Shown: positions 1-7,636 of the stretch, in pieces
Numbering within the stretch: position 1 is the stretch's first letter
Layout of the letters: each line of letters begins with the position of its first letter
Source of the DNA: Pantoea cypripedii
GTDB taxonomy: Bacteria; Pseudomonadota; Gammaproteobacteria; Enterobacterales; Enterobacteriaceae
Assembly: GCF_002095535.1 (NCBI RefSeq)
Contig: NZ_MLJI01000001.1
Coordinates: forward strand, 2,531,832 to 2,595,831
Direction: 5' to 3'
Length of the DNA stretch: 64,000 nt
Notes under the pieces: generated by a model
Seen by the model: only the letters and a program-made list of their open reading frames with translations
Told to the model about the DNA's origin: nothing
Databases searched by the model: none
Program-made: the position numbers and the translations under genes

Positions 1-794
1 GACGGACCTTTGGCATTGATATACCATACCGCTTTACGCAACTGCTGAATCAGTTTCTCACGGGGAATGCGGATGTGATCTTCCCCCTCTTTCATATGCG
101 GTTGCACATACAAATCTGACACACGCACCGTGCACAGTGCCTGCGGGAACCACACCACATCCCCCTGCGGCAGTAGTTTGCTGTACAACACCAGCGCACC
201 AATTTCTGGCAGCGCCTCACCCTCAATGCTTAATAACGCACCGTTATCTGGCATCAGCGCCAGTAACATGTCCCGACGCATCAACGCAGCACTGAGATCA
301 CCGAGCAGGTTGTAGCCGAGACGACACTGGTAACGCAACAGGTCCGTGCCCTTGATCACCCCCGACTCCGGCAAAAACGCGGCGGTGGAGAGGATATCGG
401 CCAGCGGTTCACCGGCTGCATCCATCCGGTTGCGTTTTGATAGCGCCAGTACCGCCTGAGGTGTCGTGTCTAATGCTCCAACCAGGGTACTGATGGCGTT
501 GCTGGCCAGCAGGTCCGTATAACTCAGCACATTAATCAACTCACCCCGCGCTTCCCGGATCGCTTCGGCAATCGCTTCAGGATGTCGCGCTGGATAAATC
601 AGATGACGAACCGGATGACCCGGTTGATTCAGATAAGGTTGCAGCCGTTGTGCGACAAATTCCGTACCGCTGACGTCAGCCACCAGGATTTCACAGTTGG
701 GATGATCCTGCGCCAGCGCACTGTTGAGCGCCCCTTCCAGCCAAACGGGAAAATACGCCGTGATAATAATGCTGACAAGCGGGGAGTGGTTCAT
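1..794 (-). CDS. Family 2 glycosyltransferase, 3' end cut by window edge
   Basis: The reading frame is open from an ATG at 794 (preceded by AGAAGG) to the left edge, giving at least 264 residues. The N-terminus reads VSIIITAYFPVWLEGALNSA and then QDHPNCEILVADVSG, which is the usual GT-A nucleotide-sugar binding start of family 2 glycosyltransferases. It lies just downstream of the flagellin terminator and on the same strand. Sugar transferases next to fliC commonly glycosylate flagellin in Erwiniaceae, so that role is inferred. The acceptor and sugar cannot be told from the sequence, and the C-terminus is missing. Confidence 0.75.
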   Translation of the reverse strand, partial: MNHSPLVSIIITAYFPVWLEGALNSALAQDHPNCEILVADVSGTEFVAQRLQPYLNQPGHPVRHLIYPARHPEAIAEAIREARGELINVLSYTDLLASNAISTLVGALDTTPQAVLALSKRNRMDAAGEPLADILSTAAFLPESGVIKGTDLLRYQCRLGYNLLGDLSAALMRRDMLLALMPDNGALLSIEGEALPEIGALVLYSKLLPQGDVVWFPQALCTVRVSDLYVQPHMKEGEDHIRIPREKLIQQLRKAVWYINAKGP

Positions 795-926
795 GATGGG
801 CCCTTCTCTGGCAATGGTTGCGTCAGCCGTCATCGGCACGCAGCAAGACGATTTTTCCTTATCCTAAGGGTTGCCAGTGAATTCAATCCGCCAAGCAGCG
901 CCACGATTTTGCGGTTATTCAGCCAT

Positions 927-953
927 AAAAAAACCCCGCCGGAGCGGGGTTTG
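927..953 (-). terminator. Rho-independent terminator of fliC
   Basis: Read on the minus strand, a GC-rich stem (AAACCCCGC with GCGGGGTTT, loop TCCG) is followed by a run of T, about 15 bases after the fliC stop codon. It separates flagellin from the glycosyltransferase gene. Confidence 0.9.
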
Positions 954-968
954 GAAGTCATTAGAGAC

Positions 969-2276
969 TTACTGCAGCAGAGACAGAACCTGCTGCGGAA
1001 CCTGGTTAGCTTTCGCCAACACGGAGTTACCCGCCTGCTGGATGATCTGTGCTTTAGACATGTTCGACACTTCTGTCGCGTAGTCCGCATCCTGGATACG
1101 GGACTGTGCTTCTGACAGGTTGGTCGTGGTGTTGTTCAGGTTGGTGATGGCAGAGTCCAGACGGTTCTGCACCGCACCCAGGCTTGAACGGTAGGTGTCA
1201 ACCTGAGAGATAGCTTTGTCCAGCAGAGCCAGCGGGTCAGCAGTAGATGCACCAGCGAATTCAGCAGTCGCGGTGGTTGCACCACTGGTGCTCAGATGAA
1301 TGGCCATAGTACCGCTGGTTGATTGAGCAGCGTTATTGCTGTTCGCCAGCACGGCACCGCTTACCGCGTAGTTTTTGTCTTGCAGGGTGGTGTAAGCAGT
1401 CACATTACCGCTGCTGTCAGTACCCACTTTAATCAACTGACCACTCACGGTCGCCGGGCTGCCGCTCGACAGACCATTCGCTGCGTCATCATAAGAAACG
1501 TCAACGGTGTTCAGTTCAACTTTACCTGCGTTGCTGCCAGTTGTACCGTCGGTATCAACAGAAACAGAGTAATAATCGCTGCCAGACTGTACCACGTATT
1601 CGCTGGTGCCAGTGATCTGGTGCAGAGACAGCGTACCGCTGCTCACGCCCAGTTTAGAAGCGACGTCAGTCAGGTCGATATCCTGCATCACGCCGGTGCC
1701 GGTATCAGCAACCTGAGTGATGGAGTCAGACACATCCAGAGAGTTTTTAGCAACAGAGAAGCCGCTCAGACCCAGAGTTGAAGAGTCAATCTGCTGCAGG
1801 TTGATGTCGATAGTTTCGCCATCGTTTGAGCCAACCTGGATGCTCATTGAACCGTTTTTAGACAGCACGTTCACGCCGTTGAAGGTGGTCTGGCCAGACA
1901 CACGGTCAATTTCGTCGAGACGTGATTTGATTTCGTCCTGGATTGAAGACAGGTCAGAATCAGAGTTAGTACCGTTCTGAGACTGTACAGTCAGTTCACG
2001 GATACGCTGTAAGTTGTTGTTGATTTCAGACAGTGCGCCTTCAGTAGTCTGCGCAGCAGAGATACCGTCGTTGGCGTTACGAGCTGCCTGAGTCAGGCCG
2101 TTGATGTTAGAAGTGAAGCGGTTGGCAATCGCCTGGCCCGCTGCGTCATCTTTAGCGCTGTTAATACGAAGACCAGAAGACAGACGCTCGATAGAAGTAG
2201 ACAGAGCAGACTGGTTCTTGTTGATGTTGTTCTGAGTGATCAGCGAGAGGCTGTTGGTATTAATGACTTGGGCCAT
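969..2276 (-). CDS. fliC: Flagellin
   Basis: Flagellar filament subunit of 435 residues, exported by the flagellar type III system. The conserved D0/D1 N-terminus ([20 protein letters not shown], then [20 protein letters not shown]) and the C-terminus ending QQVLSLLQ are intact. The central part (about residues 180-340) is Ser/Thr/Gly-rich and short, as expected for the variable surface domain. It is a single-gene unit with its own sigma-28 promoter and terminator, divergent from fliD. The RBS AGGAA lies just upstream of the ATG. The neighbouring glycosyltransferase suggests that the surface Ser/Thr residues may be glycosylated. Confidence 0.98.
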   Translation of the reverse strand: MAQVINTNSLSLITQNNINKNQSALSTSIERLSSGLRINSAKDDAAGQAIANRFTSNINGLTQAARNANDGISAAQTTEGALSEINNNLQRIRELTVQSQNGTNSDSDLSSIQDEIKSRLDEIDRVSGQTTFNGVNVLSKNGSMSIQVGSNDGETIDINLQQIDSSTLGLSGFSVAKNSLDVSDSITQVADTGTGVMQDIDLTDVASKLGVSSGTLSLHQITGTSEYVVQSGSDYYSVSVDTDGTTGSNAGKVELNTVDVSYDDAANGLSSGSPATVSGQLIKVGTDSSGNVTAYTTLQDKNYAVSGAVLANSNNAAQSTSGTMAIHLSTSGATTATAEFAGASTADPLALLDKAISQVDTYRSSLGAVQNRLDSAITNLNNTTTNLSEAQSRIQDADYATEVSNMSKAQIIQQAGNSVLAKANQVPQQVLSLLQ

Positions 2277-2353
2277 GATAAATATTCCTGTTAATCAAGT
2301 CTTTCGGTTAAGGTGTGGGCTTCAACCCGCCGGCTTCAGCGCCGTCAAAGTTG

Positions 2354-2380
2354 TTATCGTCTGCCTTTAAACAACCTTTA
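2354..2380 (-). promoter_or_regulatory. Sigma-28 (FliA) promoter of fliC
   Basis: On the minus strand, TAAAGGTT, an 11-base spacer and GACGATAA match the flagellar class 3 consensus (TAAAGTTT-N11-GCCGATAA) at nearly all positions. The implied leader is about 70 bases. A weaker second match (TAAAGAAG-N11-GGCGATAA) lies upstream at 2435-2461. Confidence 0.85.
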
Positions 2381-2544
2381 GATTTTTTTTAGTACCAGGC
2401 AAAAATTTTTCACTTCAGCCTGTCACGCTTATCTTTATCGCCCAGGTCTTGCACTTCTTTAGTGCCGAATGATCACTTTTCTAGCGTCAGAAATACCCTT
2501 CTCTATATGCGCTATTCGCTTTATTACTCTCAGGTAAATACTTT

Positions 2545-2571
2545 TAAACTTTCTCCATGCTAAGCCGATAA
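2545..2571 (+). promoter_or_regulatory. Sigma-28 (FliA) promoter of fliDST
   Basis: TAAACTTT, an 11-base spacer and GCCGATAA form an almost perfect class 3 flagellar promoter 44 bases before the fliD start codon. Together with the divergent fliC promoter it accounts for most of the 338-base fliC-fliD intergenic region. Confidence 0.92.
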
Positions 2572-2614
2572 CCCCGGTATTCACTCTCCGTGTCGACATA
2601 AATAAGGAAACAAC

Positions 2615-4039
2615 ATGGCAGCTACGATTACTAACCTGGGTGTCGGTTCAGGCCTCGATTTAAGCAGTATTCTGGATAGTCTGGAAACCGCCGAGAAAGC
2701 GTCATTAACGCCAATTTCCAATCAGCAGTCGGCGTACACCGCAAAACTGAGCGCGTATGGCACGCTGAAAAGCGCGCTGACCACGTTCCAGACCGCGAAC
2801 ACCGCGTTAAACAGCGCCGACCTGTTCACTGCAACGACGGCGACCAGCACCTCCTCCGCATTCAGTGCGACAACCTCTGGTAGCACGGTAGCGGGCAACT
2901 ACACCATCAGCGTGTCACAGCTGGCCCAGGCACAGACTCTGACCTCTGCCACGCAAACCAGCAACAGCACTGCGCTCGGCGATAGCTCTGCCAGCAGCCG
3001 TACCATGACCATTAAACTGGTTGATGGCACCAGTAAAGACATTACCCTGACCAGCGATCAGACTTCGCTGACCGGTATGCGTGATGCGATCAACAGCGCT
3101 GATGCTGGCGTGACCGCCACCATTATTAAAACCGGCGATAGCAGCTACCGTCTGTCACTGACCTCGACGGAAACCGGCAGCGATAACGCCGTCAGCAGTA
3201 TCACGGTGACCGGTGATGATACGTTGCAGGGTATTGTTGGTTACGACTCCACTGCCAGCAGCAACGCCATGACCGAAAGCGTCACGGCGCAGAATGCCAA
3301 ACTGACGGTGAACAACGTTGCGATTGAGAACAGCAGCAACACCATCAGTGATGCGCTGGAAGGGATTACGCTCAAGCTGAATGACACCACGACCGGTAAC
3401 CAGACACTGGCCATCACCAAAGATACATCGAAAGCAGATACTGCCATCACTAACTGGGTGAGTGCTTATAACACCCTGCTGACGCAGTTCGATACGCTAA
3501 CCAAATATACCGCGGTGGATGTGGGTTCCGACACCCAGGACTCCAGCAACGGCGCACTGCTCGGCGACAGCACCCTGCGGACTATTCAGACGCAGTTAAA
3601 AAGCATGCTGACCAATGCGCAGAGTTCATCGACTTATAAAACCCTGGCGCAGATTGGTATCACCACCGATCCGACCTCAGGCCAGCTGGAGCTGGATTCC
3701 GACAAGCTGTCCACGGCGCTGAGCACCGATGCTGATGGCGTTAAAGAGATGATTGTTGGCGACGGTAAAACCACCGGTATTACCACCACCATTGGCAGCA
3801 ATCTGACCAGCTGGCTCTCTACTACGGGTATTGTGCAATCGGCTACCGATGGTGTGAGTAAGACGCTGAACGACCTGACCGATCAGTACAACGACATGAG
3901 CACACGCATTGATAACCTGATTGCGCGCTATAAAACGCAATTTACCCAGCTCGACGTCACTATGAGCTCGCTGAATAGCACCAGTACTTACCTGACTCAA
4001 CAGTTCAGTACTTCATCCAGCAGTAGCTCATCCTCATAA
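2615..4039 (+). CDS. fliD: Flagellar filament cap protein FliD (HAP2)
   Basis: 474-residue hook-associated protein 2, which caps the growing filament and folds exported flagellin. The N-terminus (ITNLGVGSGLDLSSILDSLE) and the C-terminal coiled region (LTDQYNDMSTRIDNLIARYK) are typical. The middle is Thr/Ser-rich, and the protein ends in a run of about eleven serines and threonines, an unusual low-complexity tail. The RBS AAGGAA precedes the ATG. It is the first gene of fliDST, driven by the sigma-28 promoter at 2545. Confidence 0.97.
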   Translation: MAATITNLGVGSGLDLSSILDSLETAEKASLTPISNQQSAYTAKLSAYGTLKSALTTFQTANTALNSADLFTATTATSTSSAFSATTSGSTVAGNYTISVSQLAQAQTLTSATQTSNSTALGDSSASSRTMTIKLVDGTSKDITLTSDQTSLTGMRDAINSADAGVTATIIKTGDSSYRLSLTSTETGSDNAVSSITVTGDDTLQGIVGYDSTASSNAMTESVTAQNAKLTVNNVAIENSSNTISDALEGITLKLNDTTTGNQTLAITKDTSKADTAITNWVSAYNTLLTQFDTLTKYTAVDVGSDTQDSSNGALLGDSTLRTIQTQLKSMLTNAQSSSTYKTLAQIGITTDPTSGQLELDSDKLSTALSTDADGVKEMIVGDGKTTGITTTIGSNLTSWLSTTGIVQSATDGVSKTLNDLTDQYNDMSTRIDNLIARYKTQFTQLDVTMSSLNSTSTYLTQQFSTSSSSSSSS

Positions 4040-4049
4040 GGAGTGATTC

Positions 4050-4457
4050 ATGTATAGCGCAAATGGCACAAAAGCCTATGCCAAAATCGGCGTTGAAAGC
4101 GCCGTCATGAGCGCCAGCCAGCAGCAACTGGTGGTGATGCTGTTTGACGGTGCGCTCAGTGCGCTGGTTCGCGCCCGCCTGTTTTTACAGGACGGTAATA
4201 TGGAGGGCAAAGGTCGCTCGCTCTCTCATGCGATCAACATTATCGAAAATGGACTCAAACAGGGTCTGGCAGACAGCAACGGTGATGAACTCACCGAAAA
4301 CCTGTTAGGGCTGTATGCCTACATGGTACGCCGTCTGTTACAGGCTAATCTGCGTAATGACGTGGAAGCCATCGAAGAAGTTGAAGGCCTTCTGCGTAAT
4401 ATCGCTGATGCCTGGAAAGAAGTCGCTCAACCTCAACACCTTCAGGACGCCGTTTAA
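4050..4457 (+). CDS. fliS: Flagellin export chaperone FliS
   Basis: 135-residue cytoplasmic chaperone that binds the C-terminus of flagellin and prevents premature polymerisation. The family pattern [20 protein letters not shown] and [13 protein letters not shown] is present and the length is normal. It lies 10 bases after fliD with RBS AAGGAG. Its stop overlaps the fliT start (TAATG), so the two are translationally coupled. Confidence 0.96.
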   Translation: MYSANGTKAYAKIGVESAVMSASQQQLVVMLFDGALSALVRARLFLQDGNMEGKGRSLSHAINIIENGLKQGLADSNGDELTENLLGLYAYMVRRLLQANLRNDVEAIEEVEGLLRNIADAWKEVAQPQHLQDAV

Positions 4458-4816
4458 TGACTATCGCACCGCATCTGATTGCCATTTATCAACAGTTACT
4501 CGATCTCAGCCAGGGAATGCTGCGCCTTGCCGCAGACGGCGAATGGGATGAATTGATTAAAAAGGAGTTGGAGTATGTCAGTGCGGTGCAAAAGCTAGCC
4601 CGATCAACGCAGGATGCTGCACCTTCGCTGCAAACCCAGGAACAGTTGCGCCCGGTACTCCGCCATATCCTCGACAACGAGAGTGAAGTCAGACGTCTGT
4701 TGCAGGCTCGTATGGATGAACTGGCACAGCTGGTGGGGCAAACATCACGGCAGAAGTCGGTGATGGGGGCTTACGGCAAGCAAGGCAGCGTGCTGGTGCC
4801 GCGCGAATCGGTGTAA
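4457..4816 (+). CDS. fliT: Flagellar chaperone FliT
   Basis: 119-residue small helical protein. In enterobacteria FliT is the export chaperone of the cap protein FliD and also inhibits FlhD4C2. It starts inside the fliS stop codon and is the last gene of fliDST, with a hairpin terminator directly after it. The identification rests on size, helical character and position; FliT proteins diverge strongly. Confidence 0.9.
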   Translation: MTIAPHLIAIYQQLLDLSQGMLRLAADGEWDELIKKELEYVSAVQKLARSTQDAAPSLQTQEQLRPVLRHILDNESEVRRLLQARMDELAQLVGQTSRQKSVMGAYGKQGSVLVPRESV

Positions 4817-4827
4817 GTTTTACCCTC

Positions 4828-4871
4828 ACGCAGCGGCAGAGAAAGACATTTTCCCGCCGCTGCGTCTTTTT
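4828..4871 (+). terminator. Terminator of fliDST
   Basis: ACGCAGCGGC (4828-4837) pairs with GCCGCTGCGT (4856-4865) and is followed by CTTTTTATT. The T-run overlaps the end of the convergent yedD gene. Confidence 0.8.
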
Positions 4872-5337
4872 ATTGCTGAGCGACGCTCTGCGTCGGCCGC
4901 AAAATCTCCGGCTCGATGTTCTGAATCACTGCCTCATTGGGGCGTGCCGCCACTTCCTGTAACGCCTGCTGGCACTCTACTGTCGGACGTTCCACTTTAC
5001 GCATGCGCAAACCGTCGTAACGCAGCTCACCATTTTGCAGTCGCAGCGGCATTACGCGCACCAGACGCGTCACGTTGACCCACTGATCATCAAAGCGCGT
5101 CAGTTTGCCCGGCTTGGCGATGACGCGCTGCCATTGACGACAATCCAGCGTATCCCCCTTAGCACCGATGATCAGACTCGCCATCGCCTGGTCGCTAATA
5201 AGCTTGCTCTGCGGCCCGGTAGTTTGCCAATAACCCTGCAATTCTGCCGGAGGCGGGGTTTTCACGGCGGCTTCATAGTTGTTAATCTGCGCACAACCGG
5301 TCAGCGCCAGCGCCGCCAGTATCATCCACTTTTTCAT
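4870..5337 (-). CDS. yedD: Lipoprotein YedD
   Basis: 155-residue predicted outer-membrane lipoprotein. It has a short signal sequence ending in the lipobox LTGC (Cys at residue 15). The body contains the YedD signature LQGYWQTTGPQ and GDTLDCRQWQRVIAKPGKLT. The gene lies after fliT as in E. coli. No function is established for the family. It is convergent with fliDST and divergent from the next small gene. Confidence 0.9.
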   Translation of the reverse strand: MKKWMILAALALTGCAQINNYEAAVKTPPPAELQGYWQTTGPQSKLISDQAMASLIIGAKGDTLDCRQWQRVIAKPGKLTRFDDQWVNVTRLVRVMPLRLQNGELRYDGLRMRKVERPTVECQQALQEVAARPNEAVIQNIEPEILRPTQSVAQQ

Positions 5338-5517
5338 CTTCGATCCCTACACTCGCTTCAATGGCGGCTACGTTATAATTTTTCCAGTGAGTTTCGCAAG
5401 CTATCTGCACGCGGGTTGTTCGTATCACGCTCTTTTTCCGTGATAGAAGCGCGCCCGGGCGACAACCCGGCTGCGGCACGTTACACTACGCGCCGAGTCG
5501 ATCAGCAGGAATTCCGC

Positions 5518-5841
5518 ATGAAAACACCAGAACAATATTACGCCCAGGCGCGCGAGATGTTTTTTGCCGCCCACCCTGATTTCCAGTCAGCGCTGGATGA
5601 ACTGACGGAGCAGGATGCCCAGCAGGCGAGCATGACATTAGCCGCCCTGCGCCAGTGGCACGCTGAGCGTATCTACGCCGCGTTTCTCCGCCAGAAAAAC
5701 CTCGACGGTATGCTGTTTTCCATTCAGCTCGCCGAGCCAGATAAAGCCGTGGCGGCAGAAGCGATCGAAACCTATCTGAAATCACACGCTACGGCGCTGG
5801 GAATGACGTGGGAAGAGTTCTGCATCAAAAACGAACTCTGA
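5518..5841 (+). CDS. Small DUF6388-like protein
   Basis: 107-residue soluble protein starting MKTPEQYYAQAREMFFAAHP and ending TWEEFCIKNEL. The start at 5518 is chosen because AGGA lies upstream; the frame is open further 5' but without a better RBS. It is acidic, helical and has no membrane segment. It resembles the DUF6388 family of small enterobacterial proteins, from memory of the motif only. Function is unknown. It is divergent from yedD. Confidence 0.65.
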   Translation: MKTPEQYYAQAREMFFAAHPDFQSALDELTEQDAQQASMTLAALRQWHAERIYAAFLRQKNLDGMLFSIQLAEPDKAVAAEAIETYLKSHATALGMTWEEFCIKNEL

Positions 5842-5893
5842 TGCCACGGCACGATTTCACCTGGCCCTAAAAAGCTCAAAATGATCAGGATAA

Positions 5894-5925
5894 AGTTGTA
5901 CAACTACATAAAAGTTGTATAACTT
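5894..5925 (+). promoter_or_regulatory. Promoter with two operator-like palindromes
   Basis: A perfect palindrome AGTTGTACAACT (5894-5905) overlaps a -35 element TTGTAC. A near-palindrome AAGTTGTATAACTT (5912-5925) overlaps a -10 element TATAAC, with a 16-base spacer. The repeat centres are 19 bases apart, about two helical turns. This looks like a repressible promoter reading rightward into the hairpin cluster at 5926-6024, because no gene start lies downstream on this strand. The motif resembles GntR/HutC-type operators; the regulator is unknown. Confidence 0.5.
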
Positions 5926-6024
5926 AATCTCACGACTTCGGTCGTAGATTGTCCTTGAACGAATGGTGCCTTTGCACCGCCTCTGGAGGTGTTGCTGGAT
6001 TTCCACCTCCAGAGGTAAAATTTT
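5926..6024 (+). ncRNA. Candidate small RNA with three hairpins
   Basis: About 95 nt of non-coding sequence between convergent genes. Hairpin 1 (5926-5950) pairs AATCT-C-ACGAC with GTCGT-AGATT around a UUCG tetraloop. Hairpin 2 (5965-5978) is GGTGC-CTTT-GCACC. Hairpin 3 is a perfect 12-bp inverted repeat (5980-5991 with 6004-6015), followed by TAAAA and seven T. A promoter lies immediately upstream. The arrangement fits a trans-acting, Hfq-type sRNA. I do not recognise it as a known enterobacterial sRNA. Confidence 0.5.
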
Positions 6025-6028
6025 TTTG

Positions 6029-6322
6029 CTACTCTTCGCGTTCAATCGCCTTCACTTCAACATAACGCGCCACGGCCAGCAGGCGGTTAATGTGCGTCAG
6101 CAACAGATCCACATCTGACTGCAAGAACTCCTGTGATGAGCGTGATGCCGTCACAATCGCGTCCTGCACCGTGTCACTGATGGTCAGCGAATTATCCTGT
6201 TTGGCCTGAATCAGCAGCGCAGCAATCAGCAGCGACTGTGCTTCCACCTGCGCCATGAGTTCTTTTGCTTCCACATCCATTTTTGCCATCTTGAGCAAAA
6301 TATCGATGACCAATTGCCGCAT
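6029..6322 (-). CDS. iraP: Anti-adaptor IraP-like protein
   Basis: 97-residue coiled, helical protein. The N-terminal half, MRQLVIDILLKMAKMDVEAK then ELMAQVEAQSLLIAALL, matches the pattern of E. coli IraP (86 residues; KLAQKEEESKELCAQVEA). IraP binds RssB and blocks delivery of RpoS to ClpXP, so sigma-S rises under stress. The C-terminus is about 11 residues longer than in E. coli. The gene is monocistronic and convergent with the sRNA candidate. Confidence 0.75.
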   Translation of the reverse strand: MRQLVIDILLKMAKMDVEAKELMAQVEAQSLLIAALLIQAKQDNSLTISDTVQDAIVTASRSSQEFLQSDVDLLLTHINRLLAVARYVEVKAIEREE

Positions 6323-6393
6323 GTTTACCCCCTGGAATGTAAAGTATCCTGATCAAAGATAATATTTTCGTCTTATCCCTTCCCGCCGCTTGA

Positions 6394-6413
6394 TACTGTT
6401 TTTATTTACAGTA
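6394..6413 (+). promoter_or_regulatory. LexA (SOS) box
   Basis: TACTGTTTTTATTTACAGTA is a textbook LexA operator (CTG-N10-CAG with AT-rich centre). It lies 35 bases before the DinI-family gene and marks it as SOS-induced. It sits in the shared upstream region of the divergent iraP-like gene. Confidence 0.9.
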
Positions 6414-6448
6414 ATATGACGCTCTGATTCATTAAATGGAATGCCCTG

Positions 6449-6688
6449 ATGTTTGTGGAGCTGATTTACGACAAGCGCAACGTAGCGGGATTGCCCGGCG
6501 CGCGCGAAATGATTTTGCAGGAACTGGAAAAACGTGTGCAGCGGGTGTTTCCGGAAATTGAAGTGCGGGTTAAGCCGATGGAACGCAATGCCATCGAAAC
6601 CGACATGAGTAAAAACGAGAAAGCCACCCTGGCACGTATCATCGAAGAGATGTTCGATGAAGCTGATATGTGGCTGGTGGCTGATTAA
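6449..6688 (+). CDS. msgA: DinI/MsgA-family SOS protein
   Basis: 79-residue DinI-family protein, starting MFVELIYDKRNVAGLPGARE and ending MFDEADMWLVAD, close to the MsgA branch described in Salmonella. DinI proteins bind RecA filaments and modulate LexA and UmuD cleavage; MsgA's own role is less clear. The LexA box at 6394 gives strong support for SOS control. The RBS is GGAA. Confidence 0.88.
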   Translation: MFVELIYDKRNVAGLPGAREMILQELEKRVQRVFPEIEVRVKPMERNAIETDMSKNEKATLARIIEEMFDEADMWLVAD

Positions 6689-6705
6689 CCACCAGCTCCA
6701 TCGGC

Positions 6706-6972
6706 TTAGCTTTCCTGCTCGCTATGATTGATGGCGATTTCCAGATCCTGAATCGCCTGATCAATATCATCCAGCAATTTTCCCTGCCTGTTGATCAACC
6801 CGTCAAACCGGGTGGCATACTCTTTATCTTTATATTCACCGGCATCAAAGGCCAGCCAGTGACTGGAAAGCGTTTCAGTATTGGTTTGCGCGTAATGACG
6901 CATCTCTTTTAGCTGTGAGGTGACATCACGCAGGTAGTCAGTTTTGGTTTTGATTGCCTCTGAATCACTCAT
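6706..6972 (-). CDS. Hypothetical coiled-coil protein
   Basis: 88-residue acidic, all-helical protein starting MSDSEAIKTKTDYLRDVTSQ, with aromatic residues in the middle (HYAQTNTETLSSHWLAFD). The RBS AAAAGGA precedes the ATG. It has no signal or membrane segment. I do not recognise the family. It is convergent with the DinI-family gene, 17 bases away. Confidence 0.6.
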   Translation of the reverse strand: MSDSEAIKTKTDYLRDVTSQLKEMRHYAQTNTETLSSHWLAFDAGEYKDKEYATRFDGLINRQGKLLDDIDQAIQDLEIAINHSEQES

Positions 6973-7139
6973 GCTATTTTCCTTTTTCTAAAAATTGCCA
7001 GTTTTAATAACGTGCGAATGATTAAAGTTAGTAGAAAATAGCGGTAACGCCTTAGGAATAATCGGAACTGAGTGCGGATCAATATCGGGCAAAAAACCCG
7101 CACAGTGGCGGGTCAAATAAGACAAAACTACGGCAAAAA

Positions 7140-7388
7140 TTACAACACGTCGGTCAAGTGATCGACGACAACCCTTCCGTTTACATCGGTTTGCGTAATC
7201 CGATAACTGACGCACCAGGAACGCTGGATACACATTTTATCAAACAGGGACACCCGCCCTTTATGTTCGCCATTCGCACCGATAATGCGCCATTCAGTAA
7301 TATCTTCCTGACCGCGATTGTTAAGCCTTTGCATGCCCTGTTCTACTAAGCGATCGCTATCATCAATCTTCAAATAATCACGCAACAT
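7140..7388 (-). CDS. Hypothetical small protein
   Basis: 82-residue protein starting MLRDYLKIDDSDRLVEQGMQ. The ATG at 7388 is preferred over the in-frame GTG at 7397 because GGGAGG lies at normal spacing from the ATG but touches the GTG. The middle and C-terminus (ITEWRIIGANGEHKGRVSLF, then TDVNGRVVVDHLTDVL) suggest a small beta-rich domain. Function unknown. Confidence 0.6.
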   Translation of the reverse strand: MLRDYLKIDDSDRLVEQGMQRLNNRGQEDITEWRIIGANGEHKGRVSLFDKMCIQRSWCVSYRITQTDVNGRVVVDHLTDVL

Positions 7389-7439
7389 TGTACTCACCTC
7401 CCGTTAACGAAGGTCACACTACGCTTTTTATTTGTCGTT

Positions 7440-7589
7440 TCAATCTAATTTTTTTATCGATGAGTTAGCAACAACCTGATGCAGAAAGAATCCGACTTGA
7501 CGCAAACCCATCTCCACGTTCCAGCCGGTCAAAGGCGGGAAAAGCGACTGTAAATATAAATCATCTGCAATATCGTCTTTTTCCGTCAT
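7440..7589 (-). CDS. Possible small protein divergent from bluF
   Basis: 49-codon frame starting MTEKDDIADDLYLQSLFPPL and ending NSSIKKLD. It is divergent from bluF. In E. coli the genes next to bluF/bluR encode small YcgZ/YmgA/AriR proteins that modulate the Rcs pathway. The position and size suggest an analogous role, but sequence similarity is too weak to assert it and the RBS is poor. Confidence 0.35.
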   Translation of the reverse strand: MTEKDDIADDLYLQSLFPPLTGWNVEMGLRQVGFFLHQVVANSSIKKLD

Positions 7590-7636
7590 CGCTCTGTTAA
7601 TGTAGGTCACACAAAAATAATGCTGTGGAACCTGCC

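Noticed and set aside
5857..6045. 62-codon minus-strand frame across the sRNA candidate
   Set aside because: It runs through strong hairpins and overlaps the end of the iraP-like gene in another frame, with no RBS.
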